Source: Nannobrachium achirus (Eukaryota; Chordata; Actinopteri; Myctophiformes; Myctophidae). Taken from it: DNA of 64,000 nucleotides. Within the stretch, counting starts at the first letter, position 1. Each line of letters opens with the position of its first letter. The position numbers were made by a program, and so were the translations under genes. Below, piece after piece: positions 11,502-22,686 of this stretch. Under the pieces are notes generated by a model. It worked only from the letters and a program-made list of their open reading frames with translations. It had not been told where the DNA came from and searched no databases. The stretch is from positions 302,501-366,500 of the forward strand of contig OY997648.1 of assembly GCA_963921795.1 (NCBI GenBank), given 5' to 3'.

Positions 11502-11568
11502 TTATTATTATCATTAAGTATGGCGGATTACAATAAGTGTTCTGCTATTGCATAGCAGGCACACTTAA

Positions 11569-13215
11569 CTAGAAAAGAAAATTTATACGAAATTTTAAGT
11601 GTGCCTGCAGCTCGCTAAGTCTGTGCAACCTTGTGTAGCGGTTGGTGTTAGCATTAGCGTTACATTTTTTAACATTAGCATTTTTTGCATAAGCTTTAAC
11701 ATTATGGTTCTTCATATGACACCACCCACATGTCTGTACGACAAACAGATCACGAGATAAAGGGTCACTTCCTGTTTGGTGAGGGGCACTTCCTGTTTGG
11801 CGAAATAGGCCCCAATTAAGGTTAAGGACTCTTAATCAAGTCATTTGATGCCATCTACGCGTCTGTACGACAAACGGTTCACGAGGTAAAGGGTCACTTC
11901 CTGTTTGGTGAGGGGCACTTCCTGTTTGGTGAAATAGAGATTTTTGAGAGAAAAAAAAAAATTTGAGAAAAAAACATTTTTGAGAAAAAAAATTTTGAGA
12001 AAAAAAAAATTTTGAGAAAAAAAAAATGTTGAGAAAAAAAAAGTTTTTTGAGAAAAAAATTGAGAGAAAAAAAAATGTGAGAAAAAAAAATTTTGAGAAA
12101 AAAAAATTTTTGAGAGAAAAAAAAAATTTGAGAAAAAAAAAACATTTTGAGGAAAAAAAAATTGAGAAAAAAAAAATGTTTTGAGAAAAAAAAAATTTGA
12201 GAAAAAAAAATTTGAGAAAAAAAATTTTTTTTGAGAAAAAAAAAATGTTGAGAGAAACAAAGTTTTTTGAGAAAAAAAAATTTAGAGAAAAAAAAAAATT
12301 TGAGAAAAAAAAAATTTTGAGAAAAAAAAATTTGAGAAAAAAAATTTTTTTTGAGAAAAAAAAAATGTTGAGAGAAACAAAGTTTTTTGAGAAAAAAAAA
12401 TTTAGAGAAAAAAAAAAATTTGAGAAAAAAAATTTTTTTGAGAAAAAGAAATTTTGAGAAAAAGAAATTTTGAGAAAAAAAAAATTTTTGAGAAAAAAAA
12501 ATTGAGAAAAAAATTGTTTTTGAGAAAAAAAAAAATTGAGAAAAAAAAATGTCTGACACCAGCCACAACTCTGTACGATAAACGGTTCATGAGATGTAGA
12601 GGCACTTCCTGTTTGGCGAAGGACACTTCCTGTTACAGAGGGGGCGGGGCTTAATCAATTACAGCTCATCCCTATTGGCCGGAAAAAGACCAAAGTTGTG
12701 TGTGCATTTTAAAGTTTAAATCATGTTGCTAGGCAAAAGTATGGCAGAGTTATGTGGCGCCAAAGTTTCTGGGTTTTTTTCGGAGTCCCCCATTCTAAGT
12801 CAATGGGGTTTTTGGGCGTCGTTTTTTGCGAATTACATCGCAATCGTATCGCGGATCGTAAAGAAAAGTAATAGCACACCATTCCCGGCCGAGCCGCACA
12901 TTTTGATGTATATATTGCGGGGGTGGCGTAAATCGTGCGGCAGTTATTACGTGCCGAAATTTCCCCCATTCTAAGTGAATGGGGTTTTTTGGCGTCATTT
13001 TTTGCGAATTACGTCGCAATGGTAACGCGGATCGGAAAGAAAAGTAATAGCACCCCATTCCCGGCCGAGCCGCACGTTTTGATGTATATATTGCGGCGGT
13101 GGTGTAAATCGTGCGGCAGTTATTACGTGCCGAAATTTGCAAGAACATTACTTACTTAAGTATGGCGGATTACAATAAGTGTTTTGCCATTGCGTTGCAT
13201 GGCAGGCACACTTAA
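11569..13215 (-). mobile_element. Family H copy (reverse)
   Basis: Starts CTAGAAAAG directly after the previous copy ends in CACTTAA. It holds a 600-bp AT-rich array, two segments with CGGCCGAGCCGCAC, and ends AAGTATGGCGGATTACAATA followed by the hairpin and GGCAGGCACACTTAA. This copy reaches within about 75 bp of a cgn coding exon. Confidence 0.83.
11938..12548. repeat. Longest AT-rich array in family H
   Basis: About 45 units of GAGAAAAAAAATTT type with a higher-order duplication: a block of about 115 bases around 12225-12310 is repeated almost exactly at 12340-12425. The copy has lost the flank seen on the left side of other arrays. Confidence 0.93.
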
Positions 13216-13270
13216 TAAGTATGGCGGATTACAATAAGTGTTTTGCCATTGCATGGCAGGCACACTTAAT
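13216..13270 (-). mobile_element. Family H 5'-terminal hairpin fragment
   Basis: A 55-bp piece, TAAGTATGGCGGATTACAAT followed by the hairpin and GGCAGGCACACTTAA. It is the remnant of a copy into whose 5' end the neighbouring element inserted. A (TAA)n run follows, then the cgn splice donor at 13290. Confidence 0.8.
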
Positions 13271-13290
13271 AATAATAATAATATTTTGAC

Positions 13291-13443
13291 CTCCAGTAGT
13301 TTGATCTTGCGGTCTCTCTCGTCCAGCTGAGTGAAGCTCTTCTCCTCGCTCTCCTGCATCCTCTCCTCCGTCTGTCTGCTCCTCAGCCGCGCCTCCTGAG
13401 CCTCCCTGCGACACCGCTGGAGCTCCGCCTCCACAGGAAACAG
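13291..13443 (-). CDS. cgn: cingulin, coding exon 14 (rod)
   Basis: 51 codons, phase 0 at both ends. The peptide is a charged heptad-rich coiled coil with EAELQRCRREAQEARLRS and ending RDRKIKLLE. It fits the part of the cingulin rod that follows the LEAEKSR-like stretch in vertebrate homologues. The acceptor used is CCTGTCAG before CTGTTTCC; an alternative acceptor 15 bases further in (GTGGAG before GCGGAG) would drop five residues. The donor is GAG|GTCAAA, a weak match, and only 20 bases separate it from a family H fragment. It is the leftmost exon found; about 200 more rod and tail residues known for cingulin must lie to the left. Confidence 0.78.
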
Positions 13444-13842
13444 CTGACAGGAAACACACCAAGTTTTTTCTCCTACATTTTTATCCCACACATTTTTTTT
13501 TCACCCGGTGCCAATATCCTAACTGTAATCCTGGGCTCTGCTCTCCCTCTGCCAACCTGGGGAGAGCTCTGAACTGAGCTCATGCTTCCTTCAGTGCTTG
13601 AGGAGTGAGCAGGCTGCTTCTTTTCACCTGACAGGGGGGAGCTTCCCCGGTAGGACGTAACGTGTGGAAGGAACACGTTATTCCTACCAGTTCCTTTCCC
13701 CTCCATCAGGCCCCCCGGCTGGCCAGGGGGAGGCAGTATAGAGACCAGGATTACTGCATGTTTTTGTGAGGGTATCTACCCTAGGGGACACGGGGAGAAC
13801 ATGCAAACTCCACTGTTTTAACAGTTTTTTTACAGTATTAAT
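13444..13842. other. cgn intron 13, left part
   Basis: No exon is seen. Around 13785-13815 is the fish repeat motif GGGAGAACATGCAAACTCCA. The remainder is unassigned, with possible inverted CACCCGGTG- and CACCTGACAGG-containing stretches. Confidence 0.5.
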
Positions 13843-14428
13843 AACCTCTTCTTGTAGTGTTTTAACAGTCTGTCTGGTTCTCTCCAGCTCCACTCCCCTC
13901 TCCTGCAGTATTTAACGGTATTTAACAGTATTTAACAGTATTTAACAGTAATTAACAGTATTTTAACAGTATTAAACCTCTTCTTGTAGTGTTTTAACAG
14001 TCTGTCTGGTTCTCTCCAGCTCCACTCTCTCCTGCAGTATTTAACAGTATGTAACAGTATTTTAACAGTATTCTAACAGTATCTAACAGTATTTAACTGT
14101 ATTTTAACAGTATTTAACAGTATTTAACAGTATTAATAACCTCTTCCTGTAGTGTTTTAACAGTCTGTCTAGCTCTCTCCAGTTCCACTCCTCTCTCCTG
14201 CAGTATTTTAACAGTATTTAACAGTATTTAACAGTATTTTAACAGTAATTAACAGTATTTTAACAGTATTAAACCTCTTCTTGTAGTGTTTCAACAGTGT
14301 GTCTGGCTCTCTCCAGCTCCACTCCTCTGTCCTGCAGTATTTAACAGTATTTAACAGTATTTAACAGTATTTATCAGTATTTAACAGTATTTAACAGTAT
14401 TTTAACAGTATTTATCAGTATTAATAAC
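13843..14428. repeat. Minisatellite made of copies of the exon 13 donor end
   Basis: Four extra copies of the last 50-70 bases of cgn exon 13 plus its donor (starting near 13843, 13976, 14139 and 14272). Each contains CTCTTCTTGTAGTG and CTCTCCAGCTCCACTC, separated by runs of TTTAACAGTA. The copies keep GAG|GTT-type donors on the minus strand but mostly lack the exon's upstream half and its acceptor. Confidence 0.88.
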
Positions 14429-14599
14429 CTCTTCCTGTAATGTTTTAACAGTCTGTCTAGTTCTCTCCAGCTCCACTCCTCTGTCCATCAGTTGAGCGCT
14501 GAGTTCAGCCACTGCTCTGTGATGGACGTCTCTGGCCTCCTCCATCTGTTTCTGGAGCCTGTCTGTGTTCGCCTCGCACTCCTGCAGCGCACTGCTCAT
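14429..14599 (-). CDS. cgn: cingulin, coding exon 13 (rod)
   Basis: 57 codons, phase 0-0. The peptide runs from MSSALQECEANTDRLQKQ to VELERTRQTVKTLQEE and is a continuous coiled coil. It aligns with the cingulin rod segment in which homologues have LQNQLDEYKEKNRRELAEM and LEAEKSRL. The acceptor is GTGCAG|ATGAGC; its polypyrimidine tract is replaced by a 240-bp TG repeat (minus strand). The donor is GAG|GTTATT. The donor end has been copied four times into the following intron. Confidence 0.87.
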
Positions 14600-14603
14600 C
14601 TGC

Positions 14604-14847
<244 letters not shown>

Positions 14848-14989
14848 AGAGTCCACTTCATGGTACAGCAGATCAACAACACACCATTGTTCTCCACACA
14901 ACACACCCTGAAGGAATGAGCTCCTCTCCTCAATGCATTCATTCACTCTGCAACAACGAGCTGATGTCCATCTGACTGTGGATACTTAA

Positions 14990-16035
14990 TCTGTTGGAAA
15001 CATTTAGTCTATGGACTGGATATGGCTACTTAATCTGTTAATATATCAGTCTATGGACTGGATATGGATACTTAATCTGTTGGAAACATTTAGTCTATGG
15101 ACTGGATATGGATACGTAATCTGTTAAACCATATAATATATCAGTCTATAGACTGGATATGGATACTTAATCTGTTAATATATCAGTCTATGGACTGGAT
15201 ATGGATACTTAATCTGTTAATATCAGTCTATAGACTGGATATGGATACTTAATCTGTTAATATATCAGTCTATGGACTGGATATGGATACTTAATCTGTT
15301 AATATCAGTCTATAGACTGGATATGGATACTTAATCTGTTAATGTATCAGTCTATGGACTGGATATGGATACTTAATCTGTTAATATATCAGTCTATGGA
15401 CTGGATATGGATACTTAATCTGTTTATATATCAGTCTATGGACTGGATATGGATACTTAATCTGTTAATATATCAGTCTATGGACTGGATATGGATACTT
15501 AATCTGTTTATACATATAATATATCAGTCTATGGACTGGATATGGATACTTAATCTGTTAATATATCAGTCTATGGACTGGAGTATGGATACTTAATCTG
15601 TTAATATATCAGTCTATAGACTGGATATGGATACTTAATCTGTTAATATATCAGTCTATGGACTGGAGTATAGATACTTAATCTGTTAATATATCAGTCT
15701 ATGGACTGGATATGGATACTTAATCTGTTAATATATCAGTCTATGGACTGGATATGGATACTTAATCTGTTTATACATATAATATATCAGTCTATGGACT
15801 GGAGTATGGATACTTAATCTGTTAATATATCAGTCTATGGACTGGATATGGATACTTAATCTGTTAATATATCAGTCTATGGACTATCTGTTAATATATC
15901 AGTCTATGGACTGGATATGGATACTTAATCTGTTAATATATCAGTCTATGGACTATCTGTTAATATATCAGTCTATGGACTGGATATGGATACTTAATCT
16001 GTTAATATATCAGTCTATGGACTGGAGTATGGATA
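14990..16035. repeat. 43-bp minisatellite in cgn intron 12, block 1
   Basis: Units containing TACTTAATCTGTTAATATAT and CAGTCTATGGACTGGATATG, about 24 copies, some shortened or with an added ACATATAAT. Interrupted by the solo LTR and resuming at 17380. Confidence 0.94.
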
Positions 16036-17379
16036 TGTGATAGGGATGAAAGGAAGGTGTTGTTATTTTTCATTTTTTGTATTATTTCTTTAACTACAAT
16101 GATGTTTTCTTTTTGTTTTTTTTATTTAAACACATTGTATTTTCGTTATGGTATTTATGTTGTAACAATATTCCTTTCCCCCTAACCATGCTCTCTTTTT
16201 CTGAATGGACTGCGGGACTTTAAGTGAATGAAGGTTCTGGATAGGATAACTAGCGGCGATGTCGCAGCCTATGCAGGGTGGGTTGACGTCACGGCTGGCC
16301 AATTGGGTGGCGGCTGGGCGGGACGCAGGACTATGAAATGGGACACTGTGATTCAGTTGTGCTGAACAGGGGAAGCAGCACGGACGCATTGAGCAAGAGC
16401 AGAGGCTCATGTGGTTGAGTCGGTTGAGTGGAGTAGCTATGCTACACTGACTGAGAGACATTGTGTGAACCTTATAGTTACAGCGAACGGAGAGACTGGC
16501 ACGCCGGTGAGAGAGGCGAACCGGTGCCTGGCCCGCTGTGAGAAGGAGACGATTACCTGAACCGCCGGTGAGAGAGACGGAGAAAGACGGAGGAGACGAC
16601 TACCTGGTCCCCTGTGAGAGAGACGGTCCGGCGTGTGTCGCACGTCCACAACACTCACAGGGAAGCAGCCGCTTCCCTGGTGTGTAAGTACCTTTACATC
16701 GCGACACACGAAGTTAACGCACCGTACTCTTAGGACGACCAATCTTGCACCTGTGAACATATAAACTGGCGGCATCCCCTTGTGTGTTTCAGAACCGACG
16801 TAGGATGTATGCTGTCGAATACTGCTGAGCCGTGTGCCTACCCCCTGGCTATCAGTCGTTGAATACGAGACTAGTGGAGTGTGACTGCACTGGCACTTCA
16901 CTAGCGATCCAAGATGATCTTTTAATAACATTTTAACCATTAATAAATGATTTGAATTGTGTTTTAGTTTAGCGGCGCCTTTTAGCAATTTAGGTTTTTC
17001 TTTTGGTTTTATTGTTCTTGGGCGTTTAGAGACCCCGCTGTAATTTTAGAGAATAAATCTTTTTGTACTTTTGTACCCCCCTGAACAACTGTGTGGTGTC
17101 GGTCTCTCTGGGTGTTCGTACCCACTTATTGCTCTCCCAGCCTGGTATAATTACGAACCTGTGTCTAGCCTAGTGGTGTTAAACCTTTAATGGTTTGTTG
17201 GTTAAAGTCCAACTGGCGTTGTCCGGCAACAAAGGTCCCCCTTTTCCAGTTGGGTTTATATAAGAATAATCATACAACAGTAATATATATATATTCCTTT
17301 AATGGTAAATGGTTAATAGTATTGCATTATTATAATACAGCTATGTTTGAACGTAACAGTAAGACTGGCCCATTTTACA
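16036..17379. mobile_element. Solo LTR (1344 bp)
   Basis: Begins TGTGATAGGG and ends CATTTTACA, giving TG...CA ends, with the 4-bp target duplication GATA on both sides (16032-16035 and 17380-17383). The uninterrupted minisatellite reads ATG-GATA-CTTAATCTG, so the empty site is known. An AATAAA polyadenylation signal lies at 17052. No internal retroviral genes are present, so this is a recombined solo LTR of an LTR retrotransposon or endogenous retrovirus; a 4-bp duplication fits either. Confidence 0.83.
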
Positions 17380-17383
17380 GATA

Positions 17384-17878
17384 CTTAATCTGTTAATATA
17401 TCAGTCTATGGACTGGATATGGATACTTAATCTGTTAATACATATAATATATCAGTCTATAGACTGGACATGGATACTTAATCTGTTAATATATCAGTCT
17501 ATGGACTGGATATGGATACTTAATCTGTTAATATATCAATCTATGGACTGGAGTATGGATACTTAATCTGTTAATATATCAGTCTATAGACTGGATATGG
17601 ATACTTAATCTGTTAATACATATAATATATCAGTCTATGGACTGGAGTATGGATACTTAATCTGTTAATATATCAGTCAATGGACTGGATATGGATACTT
17701 AATCTGTTTATAATATATCAGTCTATTGAGTGGAGTATGGATACTTAATCTGTTAATACATATAATATATCAGTCTATGGACTGGAGTATGGATACTTAA
17801 TCTGTTAATACATATAATATATCAGTCTATGGACTGGAGTATGGATACTTAATCTGTTAAATAATATAATATATCACT
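17384..17878. repeat. 43-bp minisatellite in cgn intron 12, block 2
   Basis: About ten more units of the array split by the solo LTR, with several GGAGTATGGATAC variants and ACATATAAT insertions. Confidence 0.94.
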
Positions 17879-17929
17879 TTTTCAAAAATACTGAGTCGGG
17901 ACCTATTTCTGGATGGTGGACACATTTTT

Positions 17930-18822
17930 ATGGGTCGTTATGGCAGTAGTTAGTAGTAGTTAGTAGTAGGTTAGGGTTAGTATTCTCTACCTTGCGTTGC
18001 AGAGCCTCCAAGCTTCTCTCCAGGGTTAGGGTTAGTATTATGGTAGTAGTTAGTAGTAGTTTGTAGTAGGGTTAGGGTTATGGGTGGTTATGGTAGTAGT
18101 TAGTAGTAGTTAGTAGTAGGTTAGGGTCAGTATTCTCTACCTTGCGATGCAGAGCCTCCATGCTTCTCTCCAGTAGTTATGGTAGTAGTTATGGTAGTAG
18201 TTATGGTAGTAGTAGGGTTAGTTAGTGGTCAGTATTCTCTCACCTTGCGTTGCAGAGCCTCCAAACTTCTCTCCAGTGTTAGGGTTAGTATTATGGTAGT
18301 AGTTAGTAGTAGGTTAGGGTTAGTATTATGGTAGTAGTTAGTAGTAGTTAGTAGTAGGTTAGGGTTAGTATCATCTCACCTTGCGTTGCAGAGCCTCCAA
18401 GCTTCTCTCCAGGGTTAGGGTTAGTATTATGGTAGTAGTTAGTAGTAGTTAATAGTAGTTAGTAGTAGGTTAGGGTTATGGGTGGTTATGGTAGTAGTTA
18501 GTAGTAGTTAGTATTCTCTACCTTGCGTTGCAGAGCCTCCATGCCTCTCTCCAGGGTTAGGGTTAGTATTATGGTAGTAGTTAGTAGTAGTTAGTAGTAG
18601 GGTTAGGGTTATGGGTGGTTATGGTAGTAGTTAGTAGTAGGGTTAGGGTTATGGGTGGTTATGGTAGTAGTTAGTAGTAGTTAGTAGTAGTTAGTAGTAG
18701 TTAGTAGTAGGGTTAGGGTTATGGGTGGTTATGGTAGTAGTTAGTAGTAGGGTTAGGGTTATGGGTGGTTATGGTAGTAGTTAGTAGTAGTTAGTAGTAG
18801 GTTAAGGTTAGTATCATCTCAC
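17930..18822. repeat. TAG-rich minisatellite carrying copies of the exon 12 donor end
   Basis: Runs of TAGTAGTTAGTAG and GGTTAGGGTTAGTATTATG surround five extra copies of the last 30 bases of cgn exon 12 with its donor, CCTTGCGTTGCAGAGCCTCC followed by AAGCTTCTCTCCAG (about 17991, 18139, 18240, 18378 and 18519). The GGGTTA stretches resemble telomere repeats but are irregular. Confidence 0.88.
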
Positions 18823-18975
18823 CTTGCGTTGCAGAGTCTCCAAGCTTCTCTCCAGGAGTTTCTTCTCCTCTTCAAGGTCACTCTTGGTTTTCCACAGATC
18901 TTCTGATTGGTTCTTCTGTTCCTTCAGCTTCAGCTTCATGTCTCCATGCTCCTGCTTCAGCTTGGTCAGCTGACC
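18823..18975 (-). CDS. cgn: cingulin, coding exon 12 (rod)
   Basis: 51 codons, phase 0-0, from GQLTKLKQEHGDMKLKLKEQ to KKLLERSLETLQRK. The coiled-coil peptide aligns with the cingulin rod segment in which homologues have LSEKLKEESEQKEQLRRLKN and GKTIEKLQKE, a strong family match. The acceptor is GATTGACAG|GGTCAG and the donor AAG|GTGAGA, both good. The 3' edge of this exon has been copied five times into the next intron. Confidence 0.9.
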
Positions 18976-19019
18976 CTGTCAATCACAATACTCACCTGTC
19001 AATCACAACACTCACCTGC

Positions 19020-19532
19020 ACTGGCGTACCGCCCATTAAGGCGAAAAGGCGGTCGTCTTATATTTATTTTGGATCAGGTCCTACCGTCCTGCCGAAAAAT
19101 TAAAATAAAGCCCCTCTAAAGCCCCCCAAAAGCCCAGCTAACTGAAAGAATGTTGCTCAACCCGTTGCTTGCCCATTCACTGGTATGCTGGGGATTGGGG
19201 AAGGCAGTTCATTGTGATGTAAATTGAATTCTGCTCGCCTTTTGTTTCTGCTTGCATTTTGCTCACCTTTTGTTCTGGGCAGGGGAGGGGATTTGGGGCA
19301 TCATCACCTCAACCTGAAAGGTGGGCTACTGTCCTCTAGAGTCACAGTGTTGCTTGGATTTGATCAGAGTCAGACCCAGTAGTTTAGTTTTCAACAACAT
19401 GCAGTCAGCTGGTTTAACTATGGCACCATGAAGTTTAACTATGGCTCCTTGAAATTAAGCATTTGACCCTGATTTTGCTGTATGATTGTCATTGTCTACA
19501 CGTGTGTAACTTTGTTTTCCTTGTTGCAGTGG
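19020..19532. other. Unassigned part of cgn intron 11
   Basis: No exon or repeat family is recognised. It includes GGCGTACCGCCCATTAAGGC near 19023 and three TGCTCACCTTTTG-like words near 19235-19275. Probably an old transposon. Confidence 0.4.
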
Positions 19533-19650
19533 TGGAAAAAGTACTCATATTCTTTACTTAAGTAAAAGTATCAATACTGCAATGTGGAAATATTCTGTTA
19601 CAGGCAATAGCCTGGAATTCGAGTACAAGTACAGTATGTATACGTACAGT
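19533..19650. mobile_element. hAT-like terminal fragment
   Basis: CAGTGGTGGAAAAAGTACTC followed by TTACTTAAGTAAAAGTA is the end of a transposon type widespread in fish genomes. The matching opposite end is not found next to it; a related motif, GAGTACTTCAACCACTG, occurs at 21570-21586. Confidence 0.6.
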
Positions 19651-19716
19651 GACCAGTGATATAATAACATACAGTACGTACAGTGACCAGTAGAGGTCAG
19701 TAATAATGTACAGTAC

Positions 19717-19821
19717 CTGGAGGTTCTCCAGATGGACGGCCAGGGTTTGGTTGGACAGACTGACGTCATCCTCTCTCCTCCTCACCTCCACCAGCGTCTC
19801 CTCAACCTGCTGCTTCTCTGC
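19717..19821 (-). CDS. cgn: cingulin, coding exon 11 (rod)
   Basis: 35 codons, phase 0-0, beginning AEKQQVEETLVEVRRRED and ending LAVHLENLQ. It corresponds to the cingulin rod stretch in which homologues have AKETLKKYEGEIRQLEEAL and ALENELEAAQ. The acceptor is GTGTGTCCAG|GCAGAG and the donor CAG|GTACTG. The acceptor side lies against a tandem array that repeats GTCCAG. Confidence 0.87.
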
Positions 19822-20332
19822 CTGGACACACAATTCCACATAACACCACATGACACATTTCATCTGGACACACAATCCCACATAACACTACCTGACACAT
19901 TCCATCTGGACACACAATTCCACATAACACCACATGACACATTTCATCTGGACACACAATTCCACATAACACCACATGACACATTTCATCTGGACACACA
20001 ATTCCACATAACACTACCTGACACATTTCATTTGGACACACAATTCCACATAACACTACCTGACACATTTAATCTGGACACACAATCCCACATAACACCA
20101 CATGACACATTTCATCTGGACACACAATTCCACATAACACCACATGACACATTTCATCTGGAAACACAATTCCACATAACACTACCTGACACATTTCATC
20201 TGGACACACAATTCCACATTTCATCTGGACACACAATTCCACATAACACTAACTGACACATTTCATCTGGACACACAATTCCACATAACACAACATGACA
20301 CATTTCATCTGGACACAGAATACCACACAACA
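19822..20332. repeat. 42-bp minisatellite seeded at the exon 11 acceptor
   Basis: About 12 units of CTGGACACACAATTCCACAT followed by AACACCACATGACACATTTCAT. The first unit contains the real cgn exon 11 acceptor; later units each keep a TGTGTCCAG on the minus strand, so cryptic acceptors are repeated upstream of the exon. Confidence 0.92.
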
Positions 20333-20374
20333 CAAAATGAACCATGACTCTGAAACTCTGTTCATGTTCATGTA

Positions 20375-20512
20375 GTTATAAATCCTACTCCAGATGTTTG
20401 TAGTTATAAATCCAACATCCAGATGTTTGTAGTTATAAATCCTACGTCCAGATGTTTACATGTAGTTATAAATCCTACATCCAGATGTTTACATTATAAA
20501 TCCTACTCCAGG
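20375..20512. repeat. Minisatellite of exon 10 donor type, distal block
   Basis: Units of AGATGTTTGTAGTTATAAAT plus CCTACNTCC. The same array resumes at 22034 next to exon 10; the two blocks were split by the insertion at 20517-22033. Confidence 0.85.
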
Positions 20513-20516
20513 GCGG

Positions 20517-21137
20517 GGTTTGATTGATTGATTGAAGACTTTATTAGAAGTTTGCATAGGAAAAGGTACAGTTTCATGACGGTACAGTTCACTGGTACAA
20601 GGTCTACTAAAAGGAGATCCATGAAAAGACTAAGCTTATTTCCACTGGAAACCATTGAAGTATCTCATATAACATTGAATGACAGACAAATAGAACACAG
20701 TACTATGCAGTAGATATGTAAAGAAAAACAAAAAAGAAAACAGTAAGTCTAAACAAACAGTTTATACAAAGAAGGGGCAGGGGAGGGTAGGGTTGGGCTA
20801 GGTTCATTTTTTACCAGTTGCGAACGGCTGCTGCCTGTAAGTGGTTTTTCAGGGCAATTTTAAAGGATGCTAGTGATCCACACTCCTTTATGGCCTTCGG
20901 TAAGGCTTTCCACATTTTGGTGGTATAGCAGAAAAACTAGTTTGACCCTTTGCTGGTTTTGACTCTGGGTTGGAAGTGATCTGTGGCGCTGCCTCTGGTG
21001 TTGTAGTTATGGACATCCTTAATGTTTATAAAGTATTTTGACAGGTACTTGGGTATCATAGTGGTGTAGTGTATCTTGTACACCAGGCCCATTGCAAGTT
21101 GCTGTACTCTGTCATCTACTCTGAGCCACCCCACTCT
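20517..21137 (-). pseudogene. 5'-truncated LINE, ORF2 C-terminal end
   Basis: On the minus strand a peptide with LVYKIHYTTMIPKYLSKY and HNYNTRGSATDHFQPRVK, typical of the C-terminal end of CR1/Jockey-type ORF2, is followed after a stop near 20937 by further family sequence (AFRKIIKEC-like) in a shifted frame. The 3' end is (AATC)n at 20519-20533. Same family as 3088-3462. Non-functional. Confidence 0.8.
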
Positions 21138-22033
21138 TAACTGTTGCACCACCTCACACTAAGTTCAAACGTAGCCTAGTTGTAACGTAAATGGCTTCTA
21201 AGTCAAGACTTACGCATTACTAAAATTTCAGCTGTTGCACCACTCTAACGTATCTCTAAGTAACTACTAAATATTTACACCAGCCTATGTTACTTAGTCC
21301 TTACTAAGTAACCTATCTCTATGGGAGTAGAGCAACTACACTACTAACGTGGCAGACAGCATTATCTCGGCTATTTAATTAATTCAACAATGAAACAACA
21401 CATCTGTTTAAAACATACAATAAGCCCTACATACATTTCGGCAATTTGAAAATAGCCGATCTACAAGCTCACAATGTGTCTGCTATTAATAGAGTATTTC
21501 TATATTGCAGGATTGATACTTTTTTAGTTAATTTGAGTACTGCAGTAAATGCAGTGGTTGAGTACTTCAACCACTGCATTTAGCCGCGGCAGACATACAG
21601 CACAACAGCGACTTGAATGGTGCTCTTCCCCCTCCAAATATGCGCTGCCCTGCTTTATACTTCACAACGGGGCAAAATGTATGAGGGGCCAATATAATTT
21701 GTGATACAATCCGTGTGCAGGGATACGCTCGCCATGAGCACGCGTATCATGCCAGTGGAGAGACGGAGCTATGTCTGTCTGTTGACAAAAGACGATAAAA
21801 GCTTTACTTTACTAGAAACAGTTAGTTTTCATTGGATTCTAGAGCTATGACGTAATTTTATGCGACTATACATTACTTTAGGAACAGTCTACGCATTACT
21901 AGTTACGTTATGCCTTAAGCAGTCGTGGTGCAACACCTGTTAGTAACTCACTTAGTTACAAACTAACTAGTAGTTGCTAAGCCTCTAGTAAGGACTTTAC
22001 TCCCTAACTTAACTTACATTCTGGTGGTGCAAC
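21138..22033. mobile_element. Possible DNA element with GTTGCACCAC ends
   Basis: CTGTTGCACCACCTC at the left and CTGGTGGTGCAACTGG at the right are inverted repeats around 890 bp with no reading frame of note. Inside is the near-perfect palindrome AAATGCAGTGGTTGA / TTCAACCACTGCATTT (21548-21583) and part of the AAGCTCACA hairpin family. It lies next to the LINE fragment, inside the exon 10-derived minisatellite. Confidence 0.5.
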
Positions 22034-22213
22034 TGGCCCCAGATGTTTACATGTAGTTATAAATGTAGTTATAGTTATAAATAGTAGTTATAAATCCTAC
22101 CTCCAGATGTTTGTAGTTATAAATAGTAGTTATAAATCCTACCTCCAGATGTTTGTAGTTATAAATAGTAGTTATAAATCCTACCTCCAGATGTTTGTAG
22201 TTATAAATCCTAC
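22034..22213. repeat. Minisatellite made of exon 10 donor copies
   Basis: Three or more units of CCTACCTCCAGATGTTTGTA followed by GTTATAAAT. On the minus strand each unit contains CTGGAG|GTAGGA, identical to the true donor of exon 10 at 22213. Confidence 0.9.
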
Positions 22214-22399
22214 CTCCAGCTGCTTGGCTCGGAGCTCCAGATGTTTCTCCAGAGCCCTGGTCTTGTGCAGGTGGAGGTTGAGTTCCTCCACCTTCTCCTC
22301 CAGCAGAGCTTGTTGGTTCTTCAGCTGGTCTTTGTCCTGGAGGAGGAGCTCCACCTGGTGGTCAGTCTGAGCCTTCTGCTGCTCCATCTGAACCTTCTG
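22214..22399 (-). CDS. cgn: cingulin, coding exon 10 (rod)
   Basis: 62 codons, phase 0-0, from QKVQMEQQKAQTDHQVELLL to LEKHLELRAKQLE. It is a coiled coil matching the rod part in which homologues carry KLLQEENEKLQGRSEELERR. The acceptor is CACCCAG|CAGAAG (or three bases further, CAGCAG|AAG) and the donor GAG|GTAGGA. A (TG)n tract starts about 25 bases upstream of the acceptor. Confidence 0.85.
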
Positions 22400-22422
22400 C
22401 TGGGTGAGGACAACCACACTCT

Positions 22423-22530
<108 letters not shown>

Positions 22531-22686
22531 GTGTCACTTATTCTGTTTGTGATATTCATGGAGAGGATCTCGAGGTGAAATAAAAGGTGTGTTCACAAAA
22601 GCCTGATTAGACAATAAAATGAACAAAAGGTTTTTGAAAGTGGAATATCCCTTTAAAGTTGAATATTTCAAAAACTTGTTGTGATT

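Larger units (their letters stand above)
9005..11568 (-). mobile_element. Family H copy (reverse), split by another copy
   Basis: Tail-to-tail with the copy ending at 8996; CTAGTTATTATACTAG marks the junction. The interior mirrors 7520-8990. At 10541-11501 a forward copy interrupts it, after which the host resumes as TTATTATCATTAAGTATGGC and ends GCAGGCACACTTAA. The uninterrupted form of this region is seen in inverse orientation near 45115. Confidence 0.82.

Noticed and set aside
16437..16988. 183-codon minus-strand frame
   Set aside because: Lies wholly inside the solo LTR with no retroviral or other protein motif.
17930..18800. Interstitial telomere repeat
   Set aside because: GGGTTAG words are irregular and embedded in a TAG-rich minisatellite with exon copies; no long pure TTAGGG run.
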